Origin: Amycolatopsis tucumanensis
Lineage (GTDB): Bacteria > Actinomycetota > Actinomycetes > Mycobacteriales > Pseudonocardiaceae
Assembly: GCF_021654135.1 (NCBI RefSeq)
Contig: NZ_JAKGSD010000025.1
Location: forward strand, 4,561 to 60,775
Direction: 5' to 3'
Length of the DNA: 56,215 nt
The translations under genes were made by a program, and so were the position numbers. Below are positions 1 to 7,219 of the stretch, in pieces. The notes beneath the pieces were generated by a model. The model worked only from the letters and a program-made list of their open reading frames with translations, ran no database searches and was not told where the DNA came from. Within the stretch, counting starts at the first letter, position 1. Each line of letters starts with the position of its first letter.

Positions 1-304
1 CGGTGCGCCTCCCCCGGGGACGCGCAGGGCGGCCTGCACTTCCGGGAACGCTGCGCACTCAGAGCTCCCAGGAACGCGCCGGGCGCGACCGATCCTCCGG
101 GAGGCGCTTCGCACGGCTCCAGGCGAGCAGCGCCACCACGGCCCGAGCCCACCACGGCGAGGCAAGCGGCGCCCTCCCCACCGGCGACGCGCTGCGCCTC
201 CCCAGGGACGCGCCGAGTGCCCTGCACTTCCGGGAAACGCTGCGCACGCAGAGCGCCCAGGAACGCGCCGGGAGCGCCCGCTCCTCCGGGAAGCCCTGGC
301 GCGC
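1..304. repeat. Two-copy degenerate direct repeat, no gene seen
   Basis: No convincing gene lies here. Two related copies of about 110-120 bases begin near 5 and 194 (offset about 189). Both run from a GCGCCTCCCC-like start through CTGCACTTCCGGGAA, then CCCAGGAACGCGCCGGG and CTCCTCCGGGA. The right-hand copy runs into the stop codon of the leftward gene at 305-307. Open frames in this stretch are compositional artefacts of the high GC. Confidence 0.6.
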
Positions 305-580
305 TCAGCGCTCCTGCGGATGCGTCGCCAGTGCCTCCACCGTGACATCCATCCACGGCCACATCGGCAGCGACGTCAGCGCGTCGTGCAGGGCGGCAGG
401 GTCCTCGGCTTCGTAGAGGCCGATCGTGGCGTTGCGGCCGGGGACCCGCCACAGCCGCTTCAGCACGCCGTCCGCCCGCAGCTCCATCGCCCGCTCCCGC
501 TCCGCCTTGCGCAGCTGGTCGCGGGTCTGGCCGGGCGTGTCGGCGGGCAGCCGGTTCTCCGTGCGGACCAGGAACTCCAC
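305..580 (-). CDS. Muconolactone isomerase (CatC)-like protein in a 4,5-cleavage operon
   Basis: A 91-residue protein, the usual CatC length. It matches the family from end to end: a MEFLVR-type first strand, an ERERAMEL helix, LWRVPGRN, and SLPMWPWMDV before ATHP. CatC proteins isomerise muconolactone in the beta-ketoadipate pathway as small ferredoxin-fold oligomers. No other beta-ketoadipate gene is nearby. It is the last gene of the leftward metF-purU-ligAB-hydrolase operon, 13 bases after the hydrolase stop. The GTG start has a strong GAGGAGGAG ribosome site overlapping that stop. Inference: it may supply the missing 4-oxalomesaconate tautomerase or another isomerase step. The family call is firm; the substrate is unknown. 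Confidence 0.85.
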   Translation of the reverse strand: MEFLVRTENRLPADTPGQTRDQLRKAERERAMELRADGVLKRLWRVPGRNATIGLYEAEDPAALHDALTSLPMWPWMDVTVEALATHPQER

Positions 581-593
581 GAAAGACTCCTCC

Positions 594-1295
594 TCAGACC
601 AGGGACAACAGCAGGCCGGCCAGTTCCTTGGGCGCGGTGACCATCGCCTCGTGGCCGGTGGCGATCGTGTGCACCGGCCAGCCCCGCGCGGCGGCCCGCT
701 CGGCGTGGGGCTGGAAGACCCGCATCCAGTCGGTGCACTCGGCGAACGCCGCGGGCACCCGCTCCACCGCGCCGGTCAGGCGCAGCGGTTCGGTGTAGCT
801 CAGCCACGGGTGCGGGGTCAGCCGGACGCTCAGCCAGTCCACATCGGACTGCTCGGTCACCCCGAGCACCTGCAGCGACCGCACCGGGATCAGCCACCCG
901 AACCCGGCCGTGGCGACCGACTCGCGGTAGTGCCCGGCGATCGTCTCCGGCTGCAGGTCGACCGCGGCCTCGCCGTCGTCGCCGACGAACGCGTCCAGGT
1001 ACACGCGCCGCGCCACCCGGTCCGGCACCCGGTCGGCCACGCCGGTGATCACCTGCCCCGCGTAGCTGTGCCCGACCAGCACCACGTCGTCCACCTCCCA
1101 CGCCTCGATCAGGGCCACGACGTCCTCGACATGCGTGCCCAGCCCGACCGACGGGCTCAGCAGGTGCGCGCGATCGCTCACCCCGGTCAGCGTCGGCGTG
1201 TGCACCTCGTGCCCGGCGGCGCGCAGCAGCGGCGCGACCCGCTGCCACACCCAGCCGCCGTGCCACGCGCCGTGCACCAGCACGAAGGTGCTCAT
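594..1295 (-). CDS. Alpha/beta hydrolase in the aromatic ring-cleavage operon
   Basis: A 233-residue alpha/beta-fold hydrolase. The oxyanion region HGAWHGGW is at residues 8-15, the nucleophile elbow GHSYAG at 75-80 (Ser77), and a C-terminal ATGHEAM carries the likely catalytic His. It resembles small esterases of the EstP/salicylate-esterase type. The ATG overlaps the ligB stop by four bases (ATGA), so translation is probably coupled. Known chemistry: cleavage of 3-O-methylgallate gives a methyl ester or a pyrone, either of which needs hydrolysis. An ester or lactone hydrolase here would fit, but that is inference from context. It could equally act on an incoming aromatic ester. Confidence 0.85.
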   Translation of the reverse strand: MSTFVLVHGAWHGGWVWQRVAPLLRAAGHEVHTPTLTGVSDRAHLLSPSVGLGTHVEDVVALIEAWEVDDVVLVGHSYAGQVITGVADRVPDRVARRVYLDAFVGDDGEAAVDLQPETIAGHYRESVATAGFGWLIPVRSLQVLGVTEQSDVDWLSVRLTPHPWLSYTEPLRLTGAVERVPAAFAECTDWMRVFQPHAERAAARGWPVHTIATGHEAMVTAPKELAGLLLSLV

Positions 1296-2140
1296 GCGCC
1301 CAGCTCCTCGAACAGCGCCATCCCGGCGGCGGTGTTGGACGCCGGCACGTGGTAGGTCTCGTGCACCCGCCGGATGTTCTCGCTCAGCGCGCCGCGCATC
1401 ACCAGCCACATGATCAGCTCGATCCCCTCCGTCCCGGCCAGCCGGATGTAGTCCTCGCGGGTCAGCGCGGCCAGCTTCGCCGGCTCGGTCTCGATCGCCT
1501 GCAGGTACATCCGGTCGAACTCGCTGTTGATCAGCCCGGCACGCGCGCCGGCCAGCTGGTGCGACATCCCGCCGGTGCCGAACACGGCGACCTTCTCCGC
1601 GCCGGGGAACGACCGGATCGCCCGCCCCAGCGCCTGCCCCAGCGCGTAGCAGCGGGCCGCGGTCGGCTGCGGGTACTGGATCACGTTGACCAGCAACGGG
1701 ATCACGCGGCACGGCCACGCCTCGCCCGGCTCCGGGCAGTACACCGACAGCGGCACGGTCAGCCCGTGATCGACGTCGAGGCGGTGGAAGGTGGCCAGGT
1801 CGAACCCCTCGTCCACCAGTTCGCGGACCAGGTGCTCGCTCAGTTCCGGCGCCCCCCGCACCACCGGCACCGGGCGGCGGCCCCAGCCCTCGTCGGCCAC
1901 CTGGTAGGACTCCGCGGTGCCGATGCCGAAGGCGGGCACCAGGTCCAGGTCGATCGCATTGGCGTGGTCGTTGTAGACCACGATCGCCACGTCCGGCGTG
2001 TGCCGCGCCATCCACTCCCGCGCCGGGGCGTAGCCGTCGAACAACGGCTTCCAGTACTCGTCGCCGGTCTTGCCGTTGTCCATCGCCGCGCCGATCGAGG
2101 GCACGTGCGAGGTCGCCAGACCCCAGATCACCTCAGCCAA
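1292..2140 (-). CDS. ligB: Extradiol dioxygenase catalytic (beta) subunit, LigB-like
   Basis: A 282-residue LigB-type class III extradiol dioxygenase, close to Sphingobium LigB along its length. The iron ligands are visible as His12 (ATSHVP), His59 (YNDHA) and Glu241 (GIELIMW). His125 (DVDHG) and the active-site base His194 (GGMSHQL) are also present. It opens protocatechuate, gallate or 3-O-methylgallate between C4 and C5. The start appears to be TTG at 2140, overlapping the ligA stop by 8 bases. A GGGAGG site lies about 8 bases upstream, whereas the next GTG would be 17 bases from it. It pairs with the separate LigA subunit just upstream. No ligC or ligI is present, so gallate-type substrates are favoured. 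Confidence 0.95.
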   Translation of the reverse strand: MAEVIWGLATSHVPSIGAAMDNGKTGDEYWKPLFDGYAPAREWMARHTPDVAIVVYNDHANAIDLDLVPAFGIGTAESYQVADEGWGRRPVPVVRGAPELSEHLVRELVDEGFDLATFHRLDVDHGLTVPLSVYCPEPGEAWPCRVIPLLVNVIQYPQPTAARCYALGQALGRAIRSFPGAEKVAVFGTGGMSHQLAGARAGLINSEFDRMYLQAIETEPAKLAALTREDYIRLAGTEGIELIMWLVMRGALSENIRRVHETYHVPASNTAAGMALFEELGA

Positions 2141-2477
2141 ACTTCCGCCCTCCCGAGCGCAGCGCCGCCGCGAACTCCTCCGCGGTCATCCCGGTGAACA
2201 CGCCACCGAGGTACTGCATCGACTTCTGATCCATCATCGCGAGCTTGAACGTGTAGAAAATGGACGCGCCCAGGTCGAGCATCCCGGTCCAGTCCCGGTC
2301 CAGGACCGCCTTCTTCTGCTCCGGCGACAGCCCGTAGGCATCGCAGTAGGCGGCCTCGTCGGCGCTGAACCGCTCGCGGTTGGCGGCGTCCTTCAGCGAC
2401 AGGCACATCCGGTTCAGGGCGTAGCCCCGCCTGCTGGCCGCGAGATCCAGGACGTAGTCGTCGCGTGCCTGGCCCAT
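2133..2477 (-). CDS. ligA: Extradiol dioxygenase small (alpha) subunit, LigA-like
   Basis: A 114-residue alpha subunit of the protocatechuate 4,5-dioxygenase type. In LigAB this subunit closes over the active site of the catalytic beta chain. Family features include the helical core (CLSLKDAANRERFSADE, YGLSPEQKKAVLDRD) and MLDLGASIFY followed by a GG-containing loop. It is shorter than Sphingobium LigA (about 139 residues), mainly at the C-terminus. The ATG follows a strong GGAGGGG ribosome site. It lies 10 bases after purU and overlaps ligB, so both subunits should be made together. Confidence 0.93.
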   Translation of the reverse strand: MGQARDDYVLDLAASRRGYALNRMCLSLKDAANRERFSADEAAYCDAYGLSPEQKKAVLDRDWTGMLDLGASIFYTFKLAMMDQKSMQYLGGVFTGMTAEEFAAALRSGGRKFG

Positions 2478-2487
2478 GTCCCCTCCT

Positions 2488-3351
2488 TCAGAAGACGACG
2501 GTGGTGTTGCCGTCGCGGATGACTCGGTCGTCGCAGTGCCACGACACGGCGCGGGACAGCACGAGCCGTTCCACGTCAGCGCCGCGGCGCTGCAGGTCGC
2601 GGGCGGACTCGCGGTGCGACACCCGGATGACGTCCTGCTCGATGATCGGCCCCTCGTCGAGGTCCTCGGTGACGTAGTGGGCGGTCGCGCCGACCAGCTT
2701 CACGCCGCGTTCCTTCGCCCGCTGGTAGGGGCCCGCGCCCATGAACGCGGGCAGGAACGAGTGGTGGATGTTGATCACCGGCACGCCCAGCTCGTCCAGG
2801 AACCCGCCGGACAGGATCTGCATGTACCGGGCTAGCACCACGAGGTCGACGTTGCCCTTGAGCAGGTTCAGCTGTTCCTTCTCCGCCTCGGCCTTGCGCT
2901 CCTTCTCCACCGGCACGTGGAAGAACGGGATGCCGAACTGCCGGACGTCGTCGCCGAGATCGGGGTGGTTGGAGATCACCATCGGCACCGTCATGCGCAG
3001 CTCGCCGCGCCGTTGCCGCCACAGCAGGTCCAGCAGGCAGTGGTCCAGTTTGGACACCAGGATCGCCACGCGCTTGTGCCGCCGCGCCTCGACCAGCCGG
3101 AAGCTCAGGCCGAGCTCGTCCACCAGCTTCGCGTCCAGCGCCTCGCCCAGCGCGGGCAGCTTCGACGGCAGGTCCGGCAGGTGGAAGACGGTGCGCTGGA
3201 AGAACCGGCCGCCCGCGGGGTCGCTGGTGGACTGGTCAAGGGCGACCACGTTGGCGCCGTGTCCGGCCAGGATCGCCGACACCGCCGAGACGATGCCCGG
3301 CCGGTCGGCGCCCTGCACGATGAGCCTGCCGTAGTCCTCGGCGACGATCAT
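2488..3351 (-). CDS. purU: Formyltetrahydrofolate deformylase PurU
   Basis: A 287-residue PurU. An N-terminal ACT domain (about 8-85, starting GADRPGIVSAVSAIL) precedes a formyltransferase-type hydrolase domain (about 93-285). Catalytic-site residues Asn194 and His196 (INIHHSFLPAF) and Asp232 (LDEGPII) are intact. PurU hydrolyses 10-formyl-THF to formate and THF. The ATG overlaps the metF-like stop by four bases. Its place between metF and ligA suggests that it drains one-carbon units produced by LigM demethylation and regenerates THF, rather than serving purine synthesis. The family call is very secure; the pathway role is inferred from the operon. Confidence 0.95.
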   Translation of the reverse strand: MIVAEDYGRLIVQGADRPGIVSAVSAILAGHGANVVALDQSTSDPAGGRFFQRTVFHLPDLPSKLPALGEALDAKLVDELGLSFRLVEARRHKRVAILVSKLDHCLLDLLWRQRRGELRMTVPMVISNHPDLGDDVRQFGIPFFHVPVEKERKAEAEKEQLNLLKGNVDLVVLARYMQILSGGFLDELGVPVINIHHSFLPAFMGAGPYQRAKERGVKLVGATAHYVTEDLDEGPIIEQDVIRVSHRESARDLQRRGADVERLVLSRAVSWHCDDRVIRDGNTTVVF

Positions 3352-4193
3352 GACCGGCCGTCCCGGGCGCCGAGCGCGGCCAGCAGGCCCTGCCGCCACC
3401 GTTCCGTGCCCTGGAGCTCGTTGAACGTGAAGATGTGCAGGCCGCGGATGTTCCCGGCGGGCCGGGACGCGAGCCGCCGCGCCAGCTTGCCGGGCTGGTA
3501 GGCGCCGGGCAGCAGGAACCGCCACAACAGGTTTTGCTGCTTGCGCAGGAACCGCGCGGACTGACCGAGACCGAGGCCGGCCGAGATGCGGATCAGCTTC
3601 TGCCGGTTGACCGGGCCCGGGATGCCGACGTGCACGGGCAGGTCGATGCCGGAGGCGGCGATCCGCTCCGCCCAGGCGTGCGTGGTCGCGGCGGTGAAGC
3701 AGATCTGCGTGAGGATCCGCGTGGCCAGCGGCGCCTTCTGCTTCAGCGCGAGGTCGACCGCCTCCTGCGGGATCACGCCGTGCCCTTCGGGATAGCCGCC
3801 GATGCCGACCTGGCGGAAGGAGTGCCCGGCGCGCTCCAGCGCCTGCAGCAGCGAGTACGCGTCCGGGAAGCGACCGGCCGGAGCGGGTGCGTCCCCGCCG
3901 ACGACGAACACCGAGTCGGCGCCGGCCTCCCGCAGGCGGGAGGCCACGTCGGCGACGTGCCGGTCGTCGCGGAACAACCGCGCGGCCAGGTGCGGCGTGG
4001 CGCGGTAACCGTGGCCGAGCAGCCGTTCGGTGAGGTCGAGGGTGGTGTCGAGCCCCTTCGCCTCGGTGACCGTGACCGTCAGCGGCACGGTCACCGGCAC
4101 GTGCTCGAGGACCTTCCGTTCGGTGCTCGGGAACGGCATGACCTCGTAGCTCATGGCGCGCACGAGATCCGCCAGGCGACCGGAGTGGCTCAT
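3348..4193 (-). CDS. metF: Methylenetetrahydrofolate reductase family protein, MetF-like
   Basis: A 281-residue MTHFR-family TIM-barrel flavoprotein. Visible motifs are TPHLAAR (66-72), VVGGDAPAP (97-105), IGGYPEGH (131-138) and ILTQICF (160-166). In demethylation pathways this enzyme oxidises 5-methyl-THF to 5,10-methylene-THF. It is the first gene of the leftward operon and overlaps purU (ATGA). I chose the ATG at 4193; ATG at 4154 is an alternative, and neither has a strong ribosome site. A separate metH lies at 32.8 kb, and the ring-cleavage context argues that this copy is dedicated to handling methyl-THF from LigM. Confidence 0.9.
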   Translation of the reverse strand: MSHSGRLADLVRAMSYEVMPFPSTERKVLEHVPVTVPLTVTVTEAKGLDTTLDLTERLLGHGYRATPHLAARLFRDDRHVADVASRLREAGADSVFVVGGDAPAPAGRFPDAYSLLQALERAGHSFRQVGIGGYPEGHGVIPQEAVDLALKQKAPLATRILTQICFTAATTHAWAERIAASGIDLPVHVGIPGPVNRQKLIRISAGLGLGQSARFLRKQQNLLWRFLLPGAYQPGKLARRLASRPAGNIRGLHIFTFNELQGTERWRQGLLAALGARDGRS

Positions 4194-4355
4194 GCAGCCC
4201 AGTAGACCCGAGCCGGCGCGGGGTTTCGCCCGGCATCGAGACAGCCCCGGGCGCGACAAATGACGCACGCCGGAGCCGCCTGGAGGACCTCACGGCGGCC
4301 CCGCGCGGCTCCTAGTGTCCATCGTGGGCGGCGACGACGACACGAGGAGAAGGCG
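4194..4355. promoter_or_regulatory. Divergent promoter region of the two lig/gal operons
   Basis: This 162-base gap separates the oppositely transcribed metF and galB operons. A Streptomyces-type -10, TAGTGT (4313-4318), lies about 38 bases before galB without a recognisable -35. For the leftward operon I see only a weak TCTACT (complement of 4201-4206). I found no clear inverted-repeat operator, and there is no adjacent regulator gene. How the pathway is induced is therefore not evident from the sequence. Confidence 0.45.
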
Positions 4356-5075
4356 ATGACGTTACTGGTGGTCAGTGCGCACGCGGGGGATTTCGTCTGG
4401 CGCGCGGCGGGTGCGATCGCCCTGGCCACCAGCCGGGGCCGGCGGGCCAAGGTGCTGTGCCTGAGCTTCGGCGAGCGCGGCGAGTCCGCGAAGGCCTGGC
4501 GCGAGGGCAGAACGCTGGACGAGATCAAGAAGATCCGCCGCGGCGAAGCCGAAAACGCCGCCGGAGTCCTGGGCGCGGAGATCGAGTTCCTCGACGCCGG
4601 CGACTACCCGCTGCAAGAGACCCCTGAGCTGGTCGACCGGATGGTGCGCGTCTACCGGGAGGTCAACCCGTCGGTGGTGCTGACGCACCAGCTGGCCGAC
4701 CCCTACAACGGCGACCACCCCGCGGCCGCGCGGATGGCGTTGCAGGCGCGGGTGCTGGCGCAGGCCATCGGCTACGACGCCCCGGGCGAGCCGCTGGGCG
4801 CGCCGCCGGTGTTCTTCTTCGAACCGCACCAGCCGGAGCAGTGCGACTTCAAACCGAACGTGCTGCTGGACATCACCGAGGTGTTCGACACCAAGCGCAA
4901 GGCGATGGAGTGCCTGCCCGCGCAGCAGCACATGTGGGACTACTACACCGATCTCGCCAAACGCCGTGGCGTGCAGGTCAAGCGCAACGCCGCGCCCAAC
5001 CTCGGGCTGCCGCACCACACCATGGGCGAGGCCTACATGCGCCTCTACCCGCAGGTGACCGGGGAACTCGCATGA
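4356..5075 (+). CDS. galB: 4-oxalomesaconate hydratase, GalB type (PIG-L fold)
   Basis: A 239-residue protein of the PIG-L/LmbE metal-hydrolase superfamily. The usual AHPDD motif is replaced by SAHAGDFVWR, the form typical of Pseudomonas putida GalB. Likely zinc ligands are His9, Asp12 and His121 (GDHPAA). GalB hydrates 4-oxalomesaconate (4-carboxy-2-hydroxymuconate) in gallate/protocatechuate 4,5-cleavage. The ATG follows a strong GAGGAGAAGG site, and the gene overlaps galC by four bases. A deacetylase role (as in MshB) is possible for the fold but unlikely given the altered motif and the neighbours galC, ligM and ligAB. Confidence 0.9.
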   Translation: MTLLVVSAHAGDFVWRAAGAIALATSRGRRAKVLCLSFGERGESAKAWREGRTLDEIKKIRRGEAENAAGVLGAEIEFLDAGDYPLQETPELVDRMVRVYREVNPSVVLTHQLADPYNGDHPAAARMALQARVLAQAIGYDAPGEPLGAPPVFFFEPHQPEQCDFKPNVLLDITEVFDTKRKAMECLPAQQHMWDYYTDLAKRRGVQVKRNAAPNLGLPHHTMGEAYMRLYPQVTGELA

Positions 5076-5770
5076 GGACGGTCGTCGTCACCGATCCTCC
5101 GCGCGCCCCGATCGAGAAGGTCGACAAGCTCGCCGAGTACGGTGTCGCGACCGTGCACGAAGCGCTGGGCCGCACCGGGTTGCTCGGGCCGCACCTGCGT
5201 CCGATCCAGAACGGTTCCCGCGTTGGCGGCACCGCAGTCACCGTGCTGTGCTGGCCCGGCGACAACCTGATGATCCACGCCGCCATCGAACAGTGCCGCC
5301 CCGGTGACCTCCTGGTCGTCACCACCACGTCTCCCTGCCAGGACGGGTTGTTCGGCGAACTGTTCGCCACCGCCCTGCAGTACCGGGGCGTGCGCGGGCT
5401 GGTCACCACCACCGGCGTCCGCGACGTGGCCGACCTGCGTGCCATGGGCTTCCCGGTCTGGTCGGCCGCGGTGTCCGCGCAGGGCACCGTCAAGGCCACC
5501 GCGGGCGCGGTCAACGTGCCCATCGTCGTCGGCGGGCAGCTGATCCACCCCGGCGACGCGGTCCTCGCCGACGACGACGGCGTGATGGTCGTGCCCCGCG
5601 CCGACCTCGACCGCGCCCTCGACAAGTCCCGCGCCCGCGCGGAGAAGGAAGAAGCCACGCGGAAGGCCTTCCGCGACGGCGAACTCGGCCTCGACCGCTA
5701 CGGCCTGCGCAGCAAGCTCACCGACCTGGGCGTCACCTACGTCCCCTACCAGAACGGATCCCCCGCATGA
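5072..5770 (+). CDS. galC: 4-carboxy-4-hydroxy-2-oxoadipate aldolase (GalC/LigK)
   Basis: A 232-residue RraA-like class II aldolase. It carries the metal/substrate pair Arg117-Asp118 in GVRDVADLR and the glycine-rich substrate loop PGDLLVV. GalC/LigK cleaves 4-carboxy-4-hydroxy-2-oxoadipate into pyruvate and oxaloacetate, the last step of the 4,5-cleavage route, with a divalent metal. It overlaps both neighbours (ATGA with galB and ATGA with ligM), implying strict co-translation. RraA-fold proteins include other aldolases and decarboxylases, but adjacency to galB makes this assignment strong. Confidence 0.93.
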   Translation: MRTVVVTDPPRAPIEKVDKLAEYGVATVHEALGRTGLLGPHLRPIQNGSRVGGTAVTVLCWPGDNLMIHAAIEQCRPGDLLVVTTTSPCQDGLFGELFATALQYRGVRGLVTTTGVRDVADLRAMGFPVWSAAVSAQGTVKATAGAVNVPIVVGGQLIHPGDAVLADDDGVMVVPRADLDRALDKSRARAEKEEATRKAFRDGELGLDRYGLRSKLTDLGVTYVPYQNGSPA

Positions 5771-7170
5771 CCGCCAAGAACCTGCAGGAAGTGCTCGACC
5801 AGGCAGGCAACCCGGTCGAGCTGCTGCGCGCCTCCCAGCTGGGCGCCTACATCTACCCCGTCGTGCCGAGCGAGTTCACCAACTTCCGCCGCGAGGTCAC
5901 CGCCTGGCGGGAGACCGCGGTGCTGTTCGACCAGAGCCACCACATGGTCAACCTGTTCGTCTCCGGCCCGGACGCGCTCAAGCTGATCTCCGACACCGGC
6001 ATCAACAGCGTCGCCAAGTTCCCGGTCAACACGGCGAAGCAGTTCGTGCCGGTCTCCCCCGAGGGCGGCGTGATCGGCGACGGCATCCTGTTCCACCTCG
6101 CCGAGGAGGAGTTCGTCTTCGTCGGGCGCGCTCCGGTCGCGAACTGGCTCACCTACCAGGCCACCCGCGGGTACAACGTCGACCTGCGGCTGGACCAGCG
6201 CTCCCCCTCCCGCCCCTACGGCAAACCCGTCACCCGCGACCTGTGGCGCTTCCAGATCCAGGGCCCGCGCGCGTGGGAGGTCATCGAGAAGGTCAACGGC
6301 GGCCCGGTCGAGCAGGTCAAGTTCTTCCGCATGGGTTACCTGACCATCGCCGGCGAGCGCGTCCGCACCCTGCGCCACGGCATGGCCGGCGCTCCCGGAC
6401 TGGAGATCTGGGGCCCGTACGAGACCTACGACAAGATCCGCGACGCCATCCTGGAAGCCGGGCGCGAGTTCGGCCTCGAACCGTGCGGCGCCCGCGCCTA
6501 CTCGTGCAACACCCTGGAATCCGGCTGGATCCCCTCGCCGCTGCCCGCCGTCTACACCGCCGAGGAACTGCGGCCGTACCGGGAGTGGCTGCCCGCCGAG
6601 AGCTACGAAGCCACCAACGCGCTCGCCGGCAGCTTCGTCTCCGACGACATCCGCGACTACTACCTCAACCCCTGGGAGCTCGGCTACGGCGGCTTCGTCA
6701 AGTTCGACCACGACTTCATCGGCCGCGACGCCCTCGCCGCCATCGACCCGGACACCCAGCGCCGCAAGGTGACTCTGGCCTGGAACGCCGAGGACGTCGG
6801 CAAACTCCTGGCCAACCCGGTCGCCAAGGACGGCCCGGTCTACCAGTTCTTCGACCTGCCCAACGCCAACTACGGGTCGTCCAACTTCGACTCGATCCTC
6901 GACGCTGATGGCAACGTGATCGGACTGTCCCTGTTCACCGGCTACAGCGCCAACGAACGCACCGCCCTCTCCCTCGCCACCATCAACCCCGACGTCCCCC
7001 TCGGCGCCGAGGTCACCGTCGTCTGGGGCGAGCCCGGCGGCGGCAGCCGCAAGACCACCGTCCAGCCGCACGAACAGTTCGCCGTCCGCGCGATCGTCAG
7101 CCCCGCGCCGTACTCGGTCATGGCGCGCGAGTCCTACCAGCCGGGCTGGCGCACCGCCGTGACCGTCTGA
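5767..7170 (+). CDS. ligM: THF-dependent aromatic O-demethylase, LigM-like
   Basis: A 467-residue GcvT-like protein, nearly the length of Sphingobium LigM (471) and similar throughout. Examples are RHGMAGAPGLEIWGPYET, NTLESGWIPSPLPA, VKFDHDFIGRDAL and the C-terminal RKTTV.PH region. The catalytic Tyr of LigM corresponds to Tyr245 in GARAYSCNTLESGW. LigM transfers the methyl group of vanillate or 3-O-methylgallate to THF, giving protocatechuate or gallate and 5-methyl-THF, without oxygen. It is the last gene of galB-galC-ligM and overlaps galC (ATGA). The divergent metF and purU can process the methyl-THF. Confidence in the family is very high; vanillate, syringate or 3-O-methylgallate preference cannot be read from the sequence. 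Confidence 0.95.
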   Translation: MTAKNLQEVLDQAGNPVELLRASQLGAYIYPVVPSEFTNFRREVTAWRETAVLFDQSHHMVNLFVSGPDALKLISDTGINSVAKFPVNTAKQFVPVSPEGGVIGDGILFHLAEEEFVFVGRAPVANWLTYQATRGYNVDLRLDQRSPSRPYGKPVTRDLWRFQIQGPRAWEVIEKVNGGPVEQVKFFRMGYLTIAGERVRTLRHGMAGAPGLEIWGPYETYDKIRDAILEAGREFGLEPCGARAYSCNTLESGWIPSPLPAVYTAEELRPYREWLPAESYEATNALAGSFVSDDIRDYYLNPWELGYGGFVKFDHDFIGRDALAAIDPDTQRRKVTLAWNAEDVGKLLANPVAKDGPVYQFFDLPNANYGSSNFDSILDADGNVIGLSLFTGYSANERTALSLATINPDVPLGAEVTVVWGEPGGGSRKTTVQPHEQFAVRAIVSPAPYSVMARESYQPGWRTAVTV

Positions 7171-7181
7171 CCCCGGGCGGG

Positions 7182-7212
7182 CCGGTCGCCACCCGACGGG
7201 GGTGGCGACCGG
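7182..7212. terminator. Hairpin terminator between convergent ligM and transporter
   Basis: A perfect 12-bp stem, CCGGTCGCCACC with GGTGGCGACCGG, and a 7-base loop lie between the two convergent stop codons. There is no T-run, as is usual in GC-rich actinomycetes. It probably ends transcription from both sides. Confidence 0.75.
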
Positions 7213-7219
7213 TCATCCA

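Noticed and set aside
4356..5075. Mycothiol-type GlcNAc deacetylase (MshB-like) for the PIG-L protein
   Set aside because: The AHPDD motif is replaced by AHAGDF, as in GalB, and the neighbours are ring-cleavage genes.
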